In this document: positions 27,052 to 35,586 of the stretch, in pieces
Layout of the letters: each line of letters begins with the position of its first letter
How positions within the stretch are numbered: the stretch's first letter is position 1
NCBI GenBank assembly: GCA_023429375.1
Contig: JAEYVY010000015.1
Coordinates: forward strand, 56,332 to 120,331
Direction of reading: 5' to 3'
Source of the DNA: Bacteroidota bacterium
GTDB taxonomy: Bacteria; Bacteroidota; Bacteroidia; Bacteroidales; Tannerellaceae
Length of the DNA: 64,000 nucleotides
Notes under the pieces: model-generated
Told to the model about the DNA's origin: nothing
Databases searched by the model: none
What the model saw: the letters and a program-made list of their open reading frames with translations, nothing else
Position numbers and translations under genes: made by a program

Positions 27052-29742
27052 TCAGCGACCACTTTGTTTAATTAGTGATGTAATTCTTTGATTCAAATCC
27101 TCTGCCCGGAGCAGTTCCTCTAAAGTCAGATGCATACGATAGCGCCAATAGTAATTTGTTATTGCCGGCACATTGATTCGTTCGGCATCTGCATCGGTTC
27201 GCTTCAACTCATCGTCTGTTGCCAACCAGTCTTGCAATGGTATTATTGTCAGCATCGAAGGCGAATAGAGATGGTTGGCTAGTATCTGAGTCGCTATTTC
27301 TCCGGTACATTCTTCCGGTGCAGCTCCCTCTTTCTTCAATATCGAATGGTAATAGCGTTGTGCCTTCTCCAGGTCTTCCTTCCACCAACTTCTAAGAGGA
27401 CTCATATCATGTGTCGACGTGGTGCAGACAGACAAATAGGGCAAACTAGTCAAATCGATAAATTCAACCCCATAGGCTTTAGGCATACGCTCTATCTCAA
27501 GGCTTAGCAGCTGAAGCTCTTTCATAACTACAGGAACAGTGGCAGGAATCATCCCCAAATCTTCAGCGCAGACCAGCATTTGGGTCGACTGCATTAGGGG
27601 TACTAACTTACGGAATGCCTGTTCTTGCCAGAATGCATTGTTGCGATGGTAGAAGAAATCATCGTAGAGCCGGTCGAATGCTTGGCGTTCGCTTTCTGTC
27701 AGTTCTTTATATCGATAGGATGAATAAGCTGAAATACGCGGATGAAAACAACCTTCTTGATGCGGGTCCTTCAGAAATAATACTTCGTTGGCAATGGCAA
27801 ACAAGCCGAACTTGATCTGCCGCGTTTTCTCATCGTTCTTGCCGGCAAACAATTTCTCAATCTTTCTCTGTGTATCGCAGAAAGGTTTTAAAACGAAATG
27901 CTCTGAAGACGATTGAGCCAGATAACTACCGGTCACTTCATCGACATACGCCCCAAATAAATCACCCAGGTAAGCTTGAGCAATACGGGGCGAAGTGAAG
28001 TGTTTCTCATCGAAACTCAATCCATAACCCAGTATTTCATCAACAGTCAAAGGTAATGCCGGATTGAAATGCCCACAAAGACCTTGTACATAGTCTTGCG
28101 GAATCTCCCAGATACGGAAGAACCCGAGTATATGGTCTACACGGAAACAATCGAAGTAATCGTTCATTTTGGCAAACCGCTTTCTCCACCAACTATAATC
28201 GTCTTTCTCCATCACCTCCCATCGGTAGGTCGGGAAAAGCCAATTCTGACCATTTGCCGAGAAATCATCAGGTGGTGCCCCACTCTGTCCATTCAGGTTA
28301 AAGTAGTCCGGTTCAATCCATACTTCTACACTATGCCGGTTGACTCCAATCGGTAAATCGCCCTTCAATACAATCCCTTTTTCACGGGCATAGGCAGTCA
28401 CCTCACGAAACTGAAGATCCAATATATATTGCAGATATAAATTCAAGGCAATGTCCGCATAATCCGGATGCTGAGGCGAGCAAAGCTTGTTGATGGCAGC
28501 CTTGTCATATACGGCATATTGCTTCCATTGGCTGAAATCGGCCGTATCAAACTTATCCCGCAGATAACAATAAGCAGCATAAGGAACCAGCCACGAACTG
28601 CTTCGTTCGTAAAAACTACGGAAGCCTTCATCAGCCAGGAGTTGTCCGAGCCCTTCCTGAGCAATATATTCCTTGCAATAGGCCAGTTTTGTTTCGACTA
28701 CCGCTTCGTAATCTATCTCTTCTTTTTCATTGAGTTCAAACCTTCTATTCAAATAATAACGCCTTCTCTCCTCATCTTTCAGTTTACCCATTTTTTCCAA
28801 GTCGATATACATCGGATGCAAGGCATAGATCGACATGGCACTATACGGATACGAGTCCAGCCAGGTTTTTGTCATACGGGTATCGTTCATGGGAAGCACC
28901 TGAATAATGCATTGTCCTGTTTTATCGGCCCAGTCCACCATCAGACGCAAATCGCCCAAATCGCCTACCCCATAACTGCGCTCCGATCGCAATGAGAATA
29001 CTGGAATAACTGTTCCGGCACCTTTCCATAGAGGCAAGTCTTTGCCATAGCGGAAAAATAAACCGGAAACACATACAGACTCGTCAGGATGGACAAAGGG
29101 AAAGTCCATGATACGATCTTCTCCTTCTTCCCAAATGCAGGCTGATGCGTCTTGTTCGTTACATTGAATGAATTTATAGTGCAGAGGAAAAGTCAATTCA
29201 GAAGCATCGATATCGACACTCCACAGACCTCCTTCTTCAGGATACATACGTACGGCATGCAAGGGAGACCAATTGCCCAGGTTGTCGTTATTGCCTGTTA
29301 TCGCTACATACTGTTGTTTTTCTACACGAGGAGCAAAGACAGACAATCGGAGGATTTGATTGCCCTTAAGTGACGCTGCCTGTCCTGAGGCATGTAAAAA
29401 TATACCCTTTGTAAATGCAGTGGTGTAAAAGGCTAAATCCGCAGGTGTATCTTGCCATGTATCGCATACACGACAACAACCATCAAGACCTTCAAGTCGC
29501 AATCTATGCCCTCTTATCCATTCCTTTCTAATATCCTGGATTTCTGTTTTTACCATATAATAGTAATCCAAAGCCCGGATAGAATCGGATAGTTCCAGTT
29601 CATATTGCCAATTGCCACCACCTGCATAATGCATGGTGGGAGCAATAGCTTCTTTCCACTGTCCTAATTCAGGTATGGACCCGACTATAGCTAACGATTC
29701 ACCCCAATTGGTGTGATAATTAATCGTGAAAATGACTTTCAT
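27052..29742 (-). CDS. malQ: 4-alpha-glucanotransferase (GH77) with two starch-binding domains
   Basis: This amylomaltase moves alpha-1,4-glucan segments between maltodextrins. The 896-residue protein begins with two CBM20-like modules (about 1-100, with WGESLAIVGSIPELGQW, and about 120-230, with ITGNNDNLGNWSP). The GH77 domain follows with GDLGDLRLMVDWADKTGQ near 250, the nucleophile region FRVDHILGFFRIWEIP near 530, the acid/base LVCAEDLGMIPATVP near 720, and TTSTHDMSPLR near 773. It has no signal peptide, so it acts in the cytoplasm, probably on stored or imported glucans. The double CBM20 form is typical of Bacteroidota and of plant DPE2. Confidence 0.95.
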   Translation of the reverse strand: MKVIFTINYHTNWGESLAIVGSIPELGQWKEAIAPTMHYAGGGNWQYELELSDSIRALDYYYMVKTEIQDIRKEWIRGHRLRLEGLDGCCRVCDTWQDTPADLAFYTTAFTKGIFLHASGQAASLKGNQILRLSVFAPRVEKQQYVAITGNNDNLGNWSPLHAVRMYPEEGGLWSVDIDASELTFPLHYKFIQCNEQDASACIWEEGEDRIMDFPFVHPDESVCVSGLFFRYGKDLPLWKGAGTVIPVFSLRSERSYGVGDLGDLRLMVDWADKTGQCIIQVLPMNDTRMTKTWLDSYPYSAMSIYALHPMYIDLEKMGKLKDEERRRYYLNRRFELNEKEEIDYEAVVETKLAYCKEYIAQEGLGQLLADEGFRSFYERSSSWLVPYAAYCYLRDKFDTADFSQWKQYAVYDKAAINKLCSPQHPDYADIALNLYLQYILDLQFREVTAYAREKGIVLKGDLPIGVNRHSVEVWIEPDYFNLNGQSGAPPDDFSANGQNWLFPTYRWEVMEKDDYSWWRKRFAKMNDYFDCFRVDHILGFFRIWEIPQDYVQGLCGHFNPALPLTVDEILGYGLSFDEKHFTSPRIAQAYLGDLFGAYVDEVTGSYLAQSSSEHFVLKPFCDTQRKIEKLFAGKNDEKTRQIKFGLFAIANEVLFLKDPHQEGCFHPRISAYSSYRYKELTESERQAFDRLYDDFFYHRNNAFWQEQAFRKLVPLMQSTQMLVCAEDLGMIPATVPVVMKELQLLSLEIERMPKAYGVEFIDLTSLPYLSVCTTSTHDMSPLRSWWKEDLEKAQRYYHSILKKEGAAPEECTGEIATQILANHLYSPSMLTIIPLQDWLATDDELKRTDADAERINVPAITNYYWRYRMHLTLEELLRAEDLNQRITSLIKQSGR

Positions 29743-29884
29743 CTTTGATGGTCTTTAATTGATTGGCGAAGATATAAAAAGATACCCTTCCTTATGTCGT
29801 TACAAGAAATGACTTTACATTCTCGTCTATTTTTAAAACCCACATCTCGACGAAATATTCTGTTGAAATACAACGACAAAAAAT

Positions 29885-30024
29885 CATCCCGATGCTTTTA
29901 AAAAAACATCCCGATACTTTTTAGAAACGTTCGAGGTGTTTTTTTAAAACGTTCGGGATGTTTTTTTAACATCATATATACGCTGATTTTCAACGCATAA
30001 ATTTCACAAAACGACATCGGGATG
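29885..30024 (+). repeat. Dispersed intergenic palindromic repeat, copy B
   Basis: A 140-bp element with the same CATCCCGATG/CATCGGGATG ends as copies A and C. Unlike copy A it has a second inner dyad, so CATCCCGATACTTTTT can pair with a later AAAACGTTCGGGATG across the AAACGTTCGAGGTG arm. T7 runs follow both arms. The conserved motif reads CTGATTTTCAACG. It lies upstream of malQ (transcribed away) and downstream of the FAD oxidoreductase terminator. Confidence 0.85.
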
Positions 30025-30374
30025 AGGCTCTATTTTGGAGCATACTTCTCGATGATTGCATTCGACTGCTATTCTTTTATACTATTTTGAGTGGAGAAAA
30101 CTTAGTTTAGGAGTAAGTAGTTTAACACAGGAAAACAGGAAATCGGTTGGAGTAGGCACAAAAAAAATGGTTATCATCACGACAACCAAGTTTCAATTGT
30201 TAACCTTAAATCTAATACCATGAAAAACACATTGCAAATATATGGGTTGTTGGTGAATAAAAACGAATAAATAAAATCAATAATATCTATAGGAAATTTG
30301 AGAATATCTATATGCATATCAGACTATCACTTAGAAGCTTGATTCTATCAATGAAGTTACGAATGAGGATAAAA
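30025..30374. other. Gene-free stretch with a possible orphan leader
   Basis: No gene-sized open frame is credible here. At 30220 a 16-codon frame (MKNTLQIYGLLVNKNE) follows a leader-like TTAACCTTAAATCTAATACC. That arrangement resembles, from memory, the 5' region of SusC/TonB-receptor genes in this phylum, and could be the stump of a deleted gene. The rest is AT-rich sequence without recognised structure. Confidence 0.3.
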
Positions 30375-30424
30375 AAAATCGGCCTGCTCATCATGTATCA
30401 AAACATGATAAACAGACCGGTTTT
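30375..30424 (-). terminator. Terminator of the FAD oxidoreductase gene
   Basis: On the minus strand AAAACCGGTCTG and CAGGCCGATTTT pair with G-U wobbles, enclosing a second perfect stem ATCATGT/ACATGAT. A run of eight T follows, just downstream of the gene's stop. Confidence 0.85.
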
Positions 30425-30453
30425 ACAAAAATGTATTTAATAATCGAGCGTAC

Positions 30454-32148
30454 TTACTTATTCCATTTCAGACGTTGTCCGTATTTCAACAGCTCTTTTT
30501 CAAGCTTTTCATATGGCAAATCTTGCACACTGGTTTTATTATCTATTGTTAGCGATGCAGCAATAGCAGCTGATTGGCCTAACACCATGAACACCGGCTC
30601 CATACGAATAGATCCAAATGCAATATGCGTAGCACTCAAACACACAGGAACAATCAGGTTTTTACATTCTGTCTTTTTAGGAACGATTGAACGATAGCTG
30701 ATTGGATAAGGATGAGGAATTGCACATTCAACATTGCCTTCGTTTTGTACATAACCATTTATATCCACATAGCGTTGGATATGATGTGAGTCCATACCAT
30801 AAGCTCCTAATCCAACCGGATCATTTGCTACGTCAAGTGATTCACAATGGCGTTGAGTCATCACATAGTCACTAACCATTCGACGAGCTTCACGAATATA
30901 AAGCTGATCTTGCCATCCATCGCCATTATCATATTCATCTTTACATGTTCCCCAACGTGAAGCATAGTCACGTACTACTTTTGGAATACGTGGATGATAT
31001 GCTAAGGTCCACATCAAACCTTTTTGATAGGATTTATGTCTCTGAATTATTTTTTCACGTTCAGCATAAGATGCTTCTACATAATCGTGGTTCTGACCGA
31101 TAAAGTCTGTAGAAAATCCTTTTTGATTGTTTGTGTCGGTTTTACGATTTGGCATCGGACTGTTAATCCATGGCATCAACGAATCACCATAGTTATACAT
31201 TTTCTCAATGATACCATTTGGTGCAGCTTCATAGTTTCTAAACAGTAGTTCATAATCCAACTCGTTATAATCAGCCGGCTTTTCAAATGGAATTCTGTTT
31301 TCAGGGTGGTCAGTCAACGTCATACGGAAACAGAATGCTTGGATTTTCTTATCGCCCGAACCATCTACACCTGGGCTTTCCGGATTGATGAAAGGTAAAA
31401 GTCCGCTTGACTTATCTCCTTTTACAATATAAGGATCAACTCTGTCGATGAAATTATGATTGTAAGCATTACGTGAAACTCTTCCTGTTAATGATAAACT
31501 AATCTTATTAGCTTGTACTCCATTCAACGTTTCTCCGTATTGTGAGTTGGCTTCGCGTCCGTAAGTATAACTTACACCAGCAGCAGCCATTAAGTCGCCT
31601 TCGTAAGTTGCGTCAATAAAGACATTTCCCACATAGGTTTCACCAGTTTCCATCGTGATTTGAGAGATAACATCGCCCTTCATCTTTACACCGGTTTCAC
31701 GGTTTAGTCGTTGCGAATAAACCAGCTGAACCTTTTCATTAGCCAGCATATCCTTGTAAATCTTTAAGCCTACCGAAGGTTCGAACGACCACATCATGCT
31801 GTCGATCTTGCTTTCATTTACATAGTCTTGCTTTTTAGCCCACTTCCAGTTGCTTTCGTCATTGTAGTGCAACCAAACTCTGCGGTAAAATTCTAAAGCT
31901 ATACCGCCTACAGCTGATCCGTTACCAATATCTGTACGGCCTAAACCGCCTGTTGTCAATCCTCCTATTCTTTTCGATGGTTCAATCAGAATAACAGACT
32001 TTCCCATTCTAGAGGCTTGGATGGCAGCAGAAATTCCTGCCGATGTAGCACCGTAAATAACTACATCTGCCTTCTTCGGGGAAGCAGCAAATACATTGGA
32101 ACAAAGTAAACAACAAATCAGGGTCAGAATGTGCTTAATTTTAATCAT
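30454..32148 (-). CDS. Secreted FAD-dependent oxidoreductase (FAD_oxidored family)
   Basis: This is a flavoprotein of unknown substrate. The ATG at 32148 is chosen over one 69 bp upstream because it yields a clean signal peptide (residues 1-21, ending SNVFA before ASPKK); length is then 564. The dinucleotide-binding motif reads DVVIYGATSAGISAAIQASR near residue 27, followed by EPSKRIGGLTTGGLGRTDIG and a DATYEGDLMAAAGVSYTYGR segment near 180. The final FAD-contacting stretch includes ATHIAFGSIRMEPVFMVLGQ near 510. Related proteins often sit in Bacteroidota polysaccharide-use loci. Here it stands alone with its own terminator, next to what may be a deleted locus. Confidence 0.88.
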   Translation of the reverse strand: MIKIKHILTLICCLLCSNVFAASPKKADVVIYGATSAGISAAIQASRMGKSVILIEPSKRIGGLTTGGLGRTDIGNGSAVGGIALEFYRRVWLHYNDESNWKWAKKQDYVNESKIDSMMWSFEPSVGLKIYKDMLANEKVQLVYSQRLNRETGVKMKGDVISQITMETGETYVGNVFIDATYEGDLMAAAGVSYTYGREANSQYGETLNGVQANKISLSLTGRVSRNAYNHNFIDRVDPYIVKGDKSSGLLPFINPESPGVDGSGDKKIQAFCFRMTLTDHPENRIPFEKPADYNELDYELLFRNYEAAPNGIIEKMYNYGDSLMPWINSPMPNRKTDTNNQKGFSTDFIGQNHDYVEASYAEREKIIQRHKSYQKGLMWTLAYHPRIPKVVRDYASRWGTCKDEYDNGDGWQDQLYIREARRMVSDYVMTQRHCESLDVANDPVGLGAYGMDSHHIQRYVDINGYVQNEGNVECAIPHPYPISYRSIVPKKTECKNLIVPVCLSATHIAFGSIRMEPVFMVLGQSAAIAASLTIDNKTSVQDLPYEKLEKELLKYGQRLKWNK

Positions 32149-32315
32149 GGTTAAAATAGTTGTTTTAATCAATAATAATTTATTTAAAGTCAGAAGTAAA
32201 GAACTTGTAATTTTCAATTTCAGTGTTTAAATATATAAAAAGAATTTGTAATAAGTTATATAAATGGTTTTTAAGCATTTTTTCTTATTATTGTATCTGA
32301 TAAAACCAGACGTAT

Positions 32316-33818
32316 ATGTTTGACATAGATAAAAGAGCGTTTATCGCTATTGCCGACGAAAAAGAAATTTGTCTGCTGCCTAAAATGGCTAATAGACACG
32401 GTTTGATAACGGGAGCAACAGGTACCGGTAAGACTGTTACTCTTCAAACAATGGCTGAGACCTTCAGCCAAATGGGTGTGCCCGTCTTCGCGGCCGACGT
32501 AAAAGGAGACCTGTCTGGCGTTGCCATGAGCGGGGGGAATAAAGAGAGTGTAGTCAAACGTGTAGATGGGTATGGTTTAAAAGAAAAAGGGTTCGCCTTC
32601 CAATCTTTCCCGGTTCAATTTTGGGATCTTTGGGGCGAGCAAGGCGTACATATTCGTGCCAGTGTTACGGAAATGGGACCGGTACTAATCAGTAGACTTT
32701 TATCCCTCAACGACACACAGAGCGCCGTCCTAACGTTGATCTTCAAAATAGCAAAAGACGAATCACTTGACTTGGTCGATCTGAAAGATCTGCAAAAGAT
32801 ATTGGAATATGTAGGCAATAACAATGCCAAGTTCACTACCAATTACGGGAATATTTCTGCGGCAAGTATTGGAGCCATCCAAAGAGGATTGATACAGCTT
32901 GAACATGAAGGGGGAGCTGCTTTCTTTGGTGAGCCTGTATTGAACCTCGACGATTTCTTACAAACCGAAGGCTCTAAAGGGGTAATCAACATCCTGGCGG
33001 CAGATAGATTGATGAACTCGCCACGTGTTTACAGTACCTTTTTGATGTGGATGCTAACCCGCCTCTTTGAAACGCTGCCCGAAGTTGGTGATTTGGAGAA
33101 ACCCAAACTTGTCTTCTTCTTTGACGAGGCTCATCTGCTATTTAATGATTCGCCTAAAGCACTAGTCGAAAAAATTGAACAAGTGGTACGCTTAATCAGA
33201 TCGAAAGGTGTGGGTGTTTACTTCATTTCTCAGAATCCTGCGGATATGCCGGACTCCATTCTCGGTCAGTTAGGAAACCGGATTCAGCATGCCCTGCGTG
33301 CTTATACGCCCAAAGATCAGAAAGCCGTAAAAACTGCTGCTCAGACTTTCCGCGCCAATCCCGCATTCGATACCGAAACAGTTATTACTGAGCTAGGAAC
33401 CGGCGAGGCTCTAATCTCTTTCTTGGATGAAAAAGGGGCACCTCAACCTGTTGAACGTGCCTTTGTGCTTCCGCCTCAATCGCAGATTGGTCCGATATCG
33501 GCCGATGAACGCAGTCAGATAATCAAGTCGTCTTTGCTTTATCGCTTTTACTCGGAGACAATCGACAGGGAATCTGCCTACGAGATATTGACTGAACGCT
33601 TGAATGCCATCCAACAAGAGAAAGAGGCGGCGATAAAAGCCAAGACTGACGTGAAGCAGCAAAAGGAACAGATGAAAGCAGCAAAAGCTCAGGAGAAGGC
33701 AGATGCTCAAGCAGCAAAAGCGAAAAAGAAATTCTGGAGCGCCTTAGCAACTTCTGTTTTATTGCCTGTTGCGCGTACAGCACTCAACGCATTGATCAAG
33801 GGAGGAAAGAAACGATAA
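32316..33818 (+). CDS. HerA-like P-loop ATPase (DUF853)
   Basis: This 500-residue cytoplasmic ATPase belongs to the HerA/FtsK-like group of pumping ATPases. Walker A is GLITGATGTGKTVTLQTMAE near residue 30, Walker B is KLVFFFDEAHLLF near 265, and a conserved VYFISQNPADMPDSILGQLG lies near 305. The C-terminus is a charged Lys/Ala/Gln-rich coiled coil (about 430-475). DUF853 members are widespread but functionally unassigned. No NurA nuclease gene is adjacent, so an end-resection role as for archaeal HerA is not supported. Confidence 0.88.
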   Translation: MFDIDKRAFIAIADEKEICLLPKMANRHGLITGATGTGKTVTLQTMAETFSQMGVPVFAADVKGDLSGVAMSGGNKESVVKRVDGYGLKEKGFAFQSFPVQFWDLWGEQGVHIRASVTEMGPVLISRLLSLNDTQSAVLTLIFKIAKDESLDLVDLKDLQKILEYVGNNNAKFTTNYGNISAASIGAIQRGLIQLEHEGGAAFFGEPVLNLDDFLQTEGSKGVINILAADRLMNSPRVYSTFLMWMLTRLFETLPEVGDLEKPKLVFFFDEAHLLFNDSPKALVEKIEQVVRLIRSKGVGVYFISQNPADMPDSILGQLGNRIQHALRAYTPKDQKAVKTAAQTFRANPAFDTETVITELGTGEALISFLDEKGAPQPVERAFVLPPQSQIGPISADERSQIIKSSLLYRFYSETIDRESAYEILTERLNAIQQEKEAAIKAKTDVKQQKEQMKAAKAQEKADAQAAKAKKKFWSALATSVLLPVARTALNALIKGGKKR

Positions 33819-33819
33819 T

Positions 33820-33855
33820 AAATAGGCCCGGTTTAATGGAAAACCGGGCCTATTT
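33820..33855. terminator. Bidirectional terminator HerA-like / DUF4301
   Basis: A perfect 15-bp stem AAATAGGCCCGGTTT / AAACCGGGCCTATTT with a 6-nt loop, between the convergent genes. Confidence 0.92.
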
Positions 33856-33888
33856 ATTTTATTTTTAACGTTCCAATTTGGAGAAACT

Positions 33889-35415
33889 TTACTTTGTCGT
33901 GTGTTCAGGTCTCAATAAGTCATTTACCGTTTTCACCGGATTGAATGTTTCTACCGGCACTTCTACAAAGACGGTAATCCAATCGCTCATCGCACCATTC
34001 CATAATCCCGGCAACTCTAATGCCTTCAATTCGCGACCGTCCTTGCTTTTTTGCGAGATGAAGCCGGTATTTTTGTCCACATACTTCAGCAAATCAAACT
34101 TCTCGCCTTTGTAATTCTTCACACCGCAAACCAAGTCTACCGGATTAAAGTGCGTTCCTTTTTCAAAAAGGGCCTTCTTTTCCGGATTATTCAAGTCGAT
34201 TTGCGAGCTTTCCAAAATCTGCAACGATATTGTTCCGTCTGCATTCAACGCAAAGAACGGTCCACCACCGGGCTCGCCCGTATTACGAACCATACCGCAT
34301 ACGCGTATCGGACGATTGAACTTACGTTTAAGGTAAAGCACTAACTCGGCATCTTCAAGCAGTTTAATGGACGGATTGCGCACATTTAATTCATCTTGTA
34401 GAAAATGAATCATCTCCTCTATCTGAGCATGCGTATACTTTCCACTTTCGATCAGTTGGAGGTAGTCGAAAATTTTCTTTTGTATGCGAACCAGAGAACC
34501 GGCCAATAGTTTTTTGTAGGCAACGGTAGAGAATTTAAACGTATCGGGCACAACATTATCAATATTCTTGATAAAAATAACATCAGCATCCAGATCGTTC
34601 AGGTTTTCGATCAATGCGCCATGGCCTCCCGGGCGGAACAAGAGACTACCGTCTTTATTCAAGAAGGGTTTATTGTCCATATCGACAGCAATCGTATCTG
34701 TGCTCTCTTTTTGAACGCTAAAGGTCACGTCGTATTCTACCGAAAACTTCTTCTCGTATTGTTCTTTTTTCTTGAACAGCAGTTGTTCAAACATCTCACG
34801 ATGCTCTGGAGAAACGGTGAAGTGCAGGTTTACTTTTCCTAATTTATTCTTTGCATACAAAGCACCTTCTGCTAAATGTTCTTCAATTGCCGTACGTACT
34901 TCTTTCCCGGAATGATGAAACAATAGCATACCCTTAGGCAATTGTCCGTAGTTCAACCCTGATTCTCCGAGTAACAAGGATACAATCTGTTTGTATTCTT
35001 TCGCTAATAACAAAGCCGGAATATCCTTTCCTGCCACCTCCAGGCAACAAGAATTTAACTCATCATAGAAGGCAAACTCTTTTAAACCCGCAAAAAAATC
35101 TTTTTCAAATGCAGTCTGTGGTTCATCGTATGAAGCCGAAAGAAATTCATATAAGTTTTTAAACATACGACTAGCAGCACCAGATGCAGGAACGAACTTC
35201 ACAACTCGCTTATCCTTCCTAAGAAAATCATCCCACTCATTCATCAGACCGTCCTGATCCTCTTTTAGTATCACTTTGATTCCTTTATCAACTGATGCAG
35301 AGGCTGTAATTTCTAAAAAAGGAAACCCTTTTGAAAAACTTTCAAGCTGTTCTTCAATTTGCTTTTCAGTGATACCTTTTGCGGCTAATTGAGTCAATGC
35401 GTTTGAGTCCAACAT
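33889..35415 (-). CDS. DUF4301 family protein
   Basis: This 508-residue soluble protein is almost confined to Bacteroidota by my recollection and has no established function. Visible features are FVPASGAASRMFKNLYEF near residue 76, LLFRPGGHGALIENLNDLDA near 259, and IFIKNIDNVVPDTFK near 281. The arrangement resembles UDP-sugar pyrophosphorylase-like nucleotidyltransferases, but I would not assign an activity. It has no signal peptide or membrane segment. It is divergent from the relA-type gene, with separate -7 boxes for each. Confidence 0.85.
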   Translation of the reverse strand: MLDSNALTQLAAKGITEKQIEEQLESFSKGFPFLEITASASVDKGIKVILKEDQDGLMNEWDDFLRKDKRVVKFVPASGAASRMFKNLYEFLSASYDEPQTAFEKDFFAGLKEFAFYDELNSCCLEVAGKDIPALLLAKEYKQIVSLLLGESGLNYGQLPKGMLLFHHSGKEVRTAIEEHLAEGALYAKNKLGKVNLHFTVSPEHREMFEQLLFKKKEQYEKKFSVEYDVTFSVQKESTDTIAVDMDNKPFLNKDGSLLFRPGGHGALIENLNDLDADVIFIKNIDNVVPDTFKFSTVAYKKLLAGSLVRIQKKIFDYLQLIESGKYTHAQIEEMIHFLQDELNVRNPSIKLLEDAELVLYLKRKFNRPIRVCGMVRNTGEPGGGPFFALNADGTISLQILESSQIDLNNPEKKALFEKGTHFNPVDLVCGVKNYKGEKFDLLKYVDKNTGFISQKSKDGRELKALELPGLWNGAMSDWITVFVEVPVETFNPVKTVNDLLRPEHTTK

Positions 35416-35474
35416 ACATATATCATTTTTATATTTATATCATTAAATAGGAAAGAAAACTGACCTTATACACA

Positions 35475-35482
35475 CAAATATA
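35475..35482 (-). promoter_or_regulatory. -7 promoter box of the DUF4301 gene
   Basis: On the minus strand this reads TATATTTG, a perfect TAnnTTTG box, 59 bp before the start codon. Confidence 0.55.
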
Positions 35483-35542
35483 GAAAATTGGGACCATAAT
35501 AGCATGCTATTTAATGAAAAAAAGATACTTTTACATTAGGTT

Positions 35543-35550
35543 TAGGTTTG
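35543..35550 (+). promoter_or_regulatory. -7 promoter box of the relA-type gene
   Basis: TAGGTTTG, a perfect TAnnTTTG box, 36 bp before the ATG at 35587. It overlaps an upstream in-frame candidate start at 35548, which supports the downstream start. Confidence 0.6.
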
Positions 35551-35586
35551 TCCTTCCGAGGACTCTTTTTGAAATGGCAAATAGTG

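Noticed and set aside
29885..30024. CRISPR-like array from the repeated CATCCCGA units
   Set aside because: Units are inverted and nested, with no regular spacing or unique spacers, and no cas genes are present.
30375..30424. Separate non-coding RNA or attachment site
   Set aside because: The structure is adequately explained as the terminator of the FAD oxidoreductase gene, with an eight-T tail.
32316..33818. HerA-NurA type defence or resection system
   Set aside because: No nuclease, SIR2 or other effector gene is adjacent; the neighbours are an FAD oxidoreductase and DUF4301.
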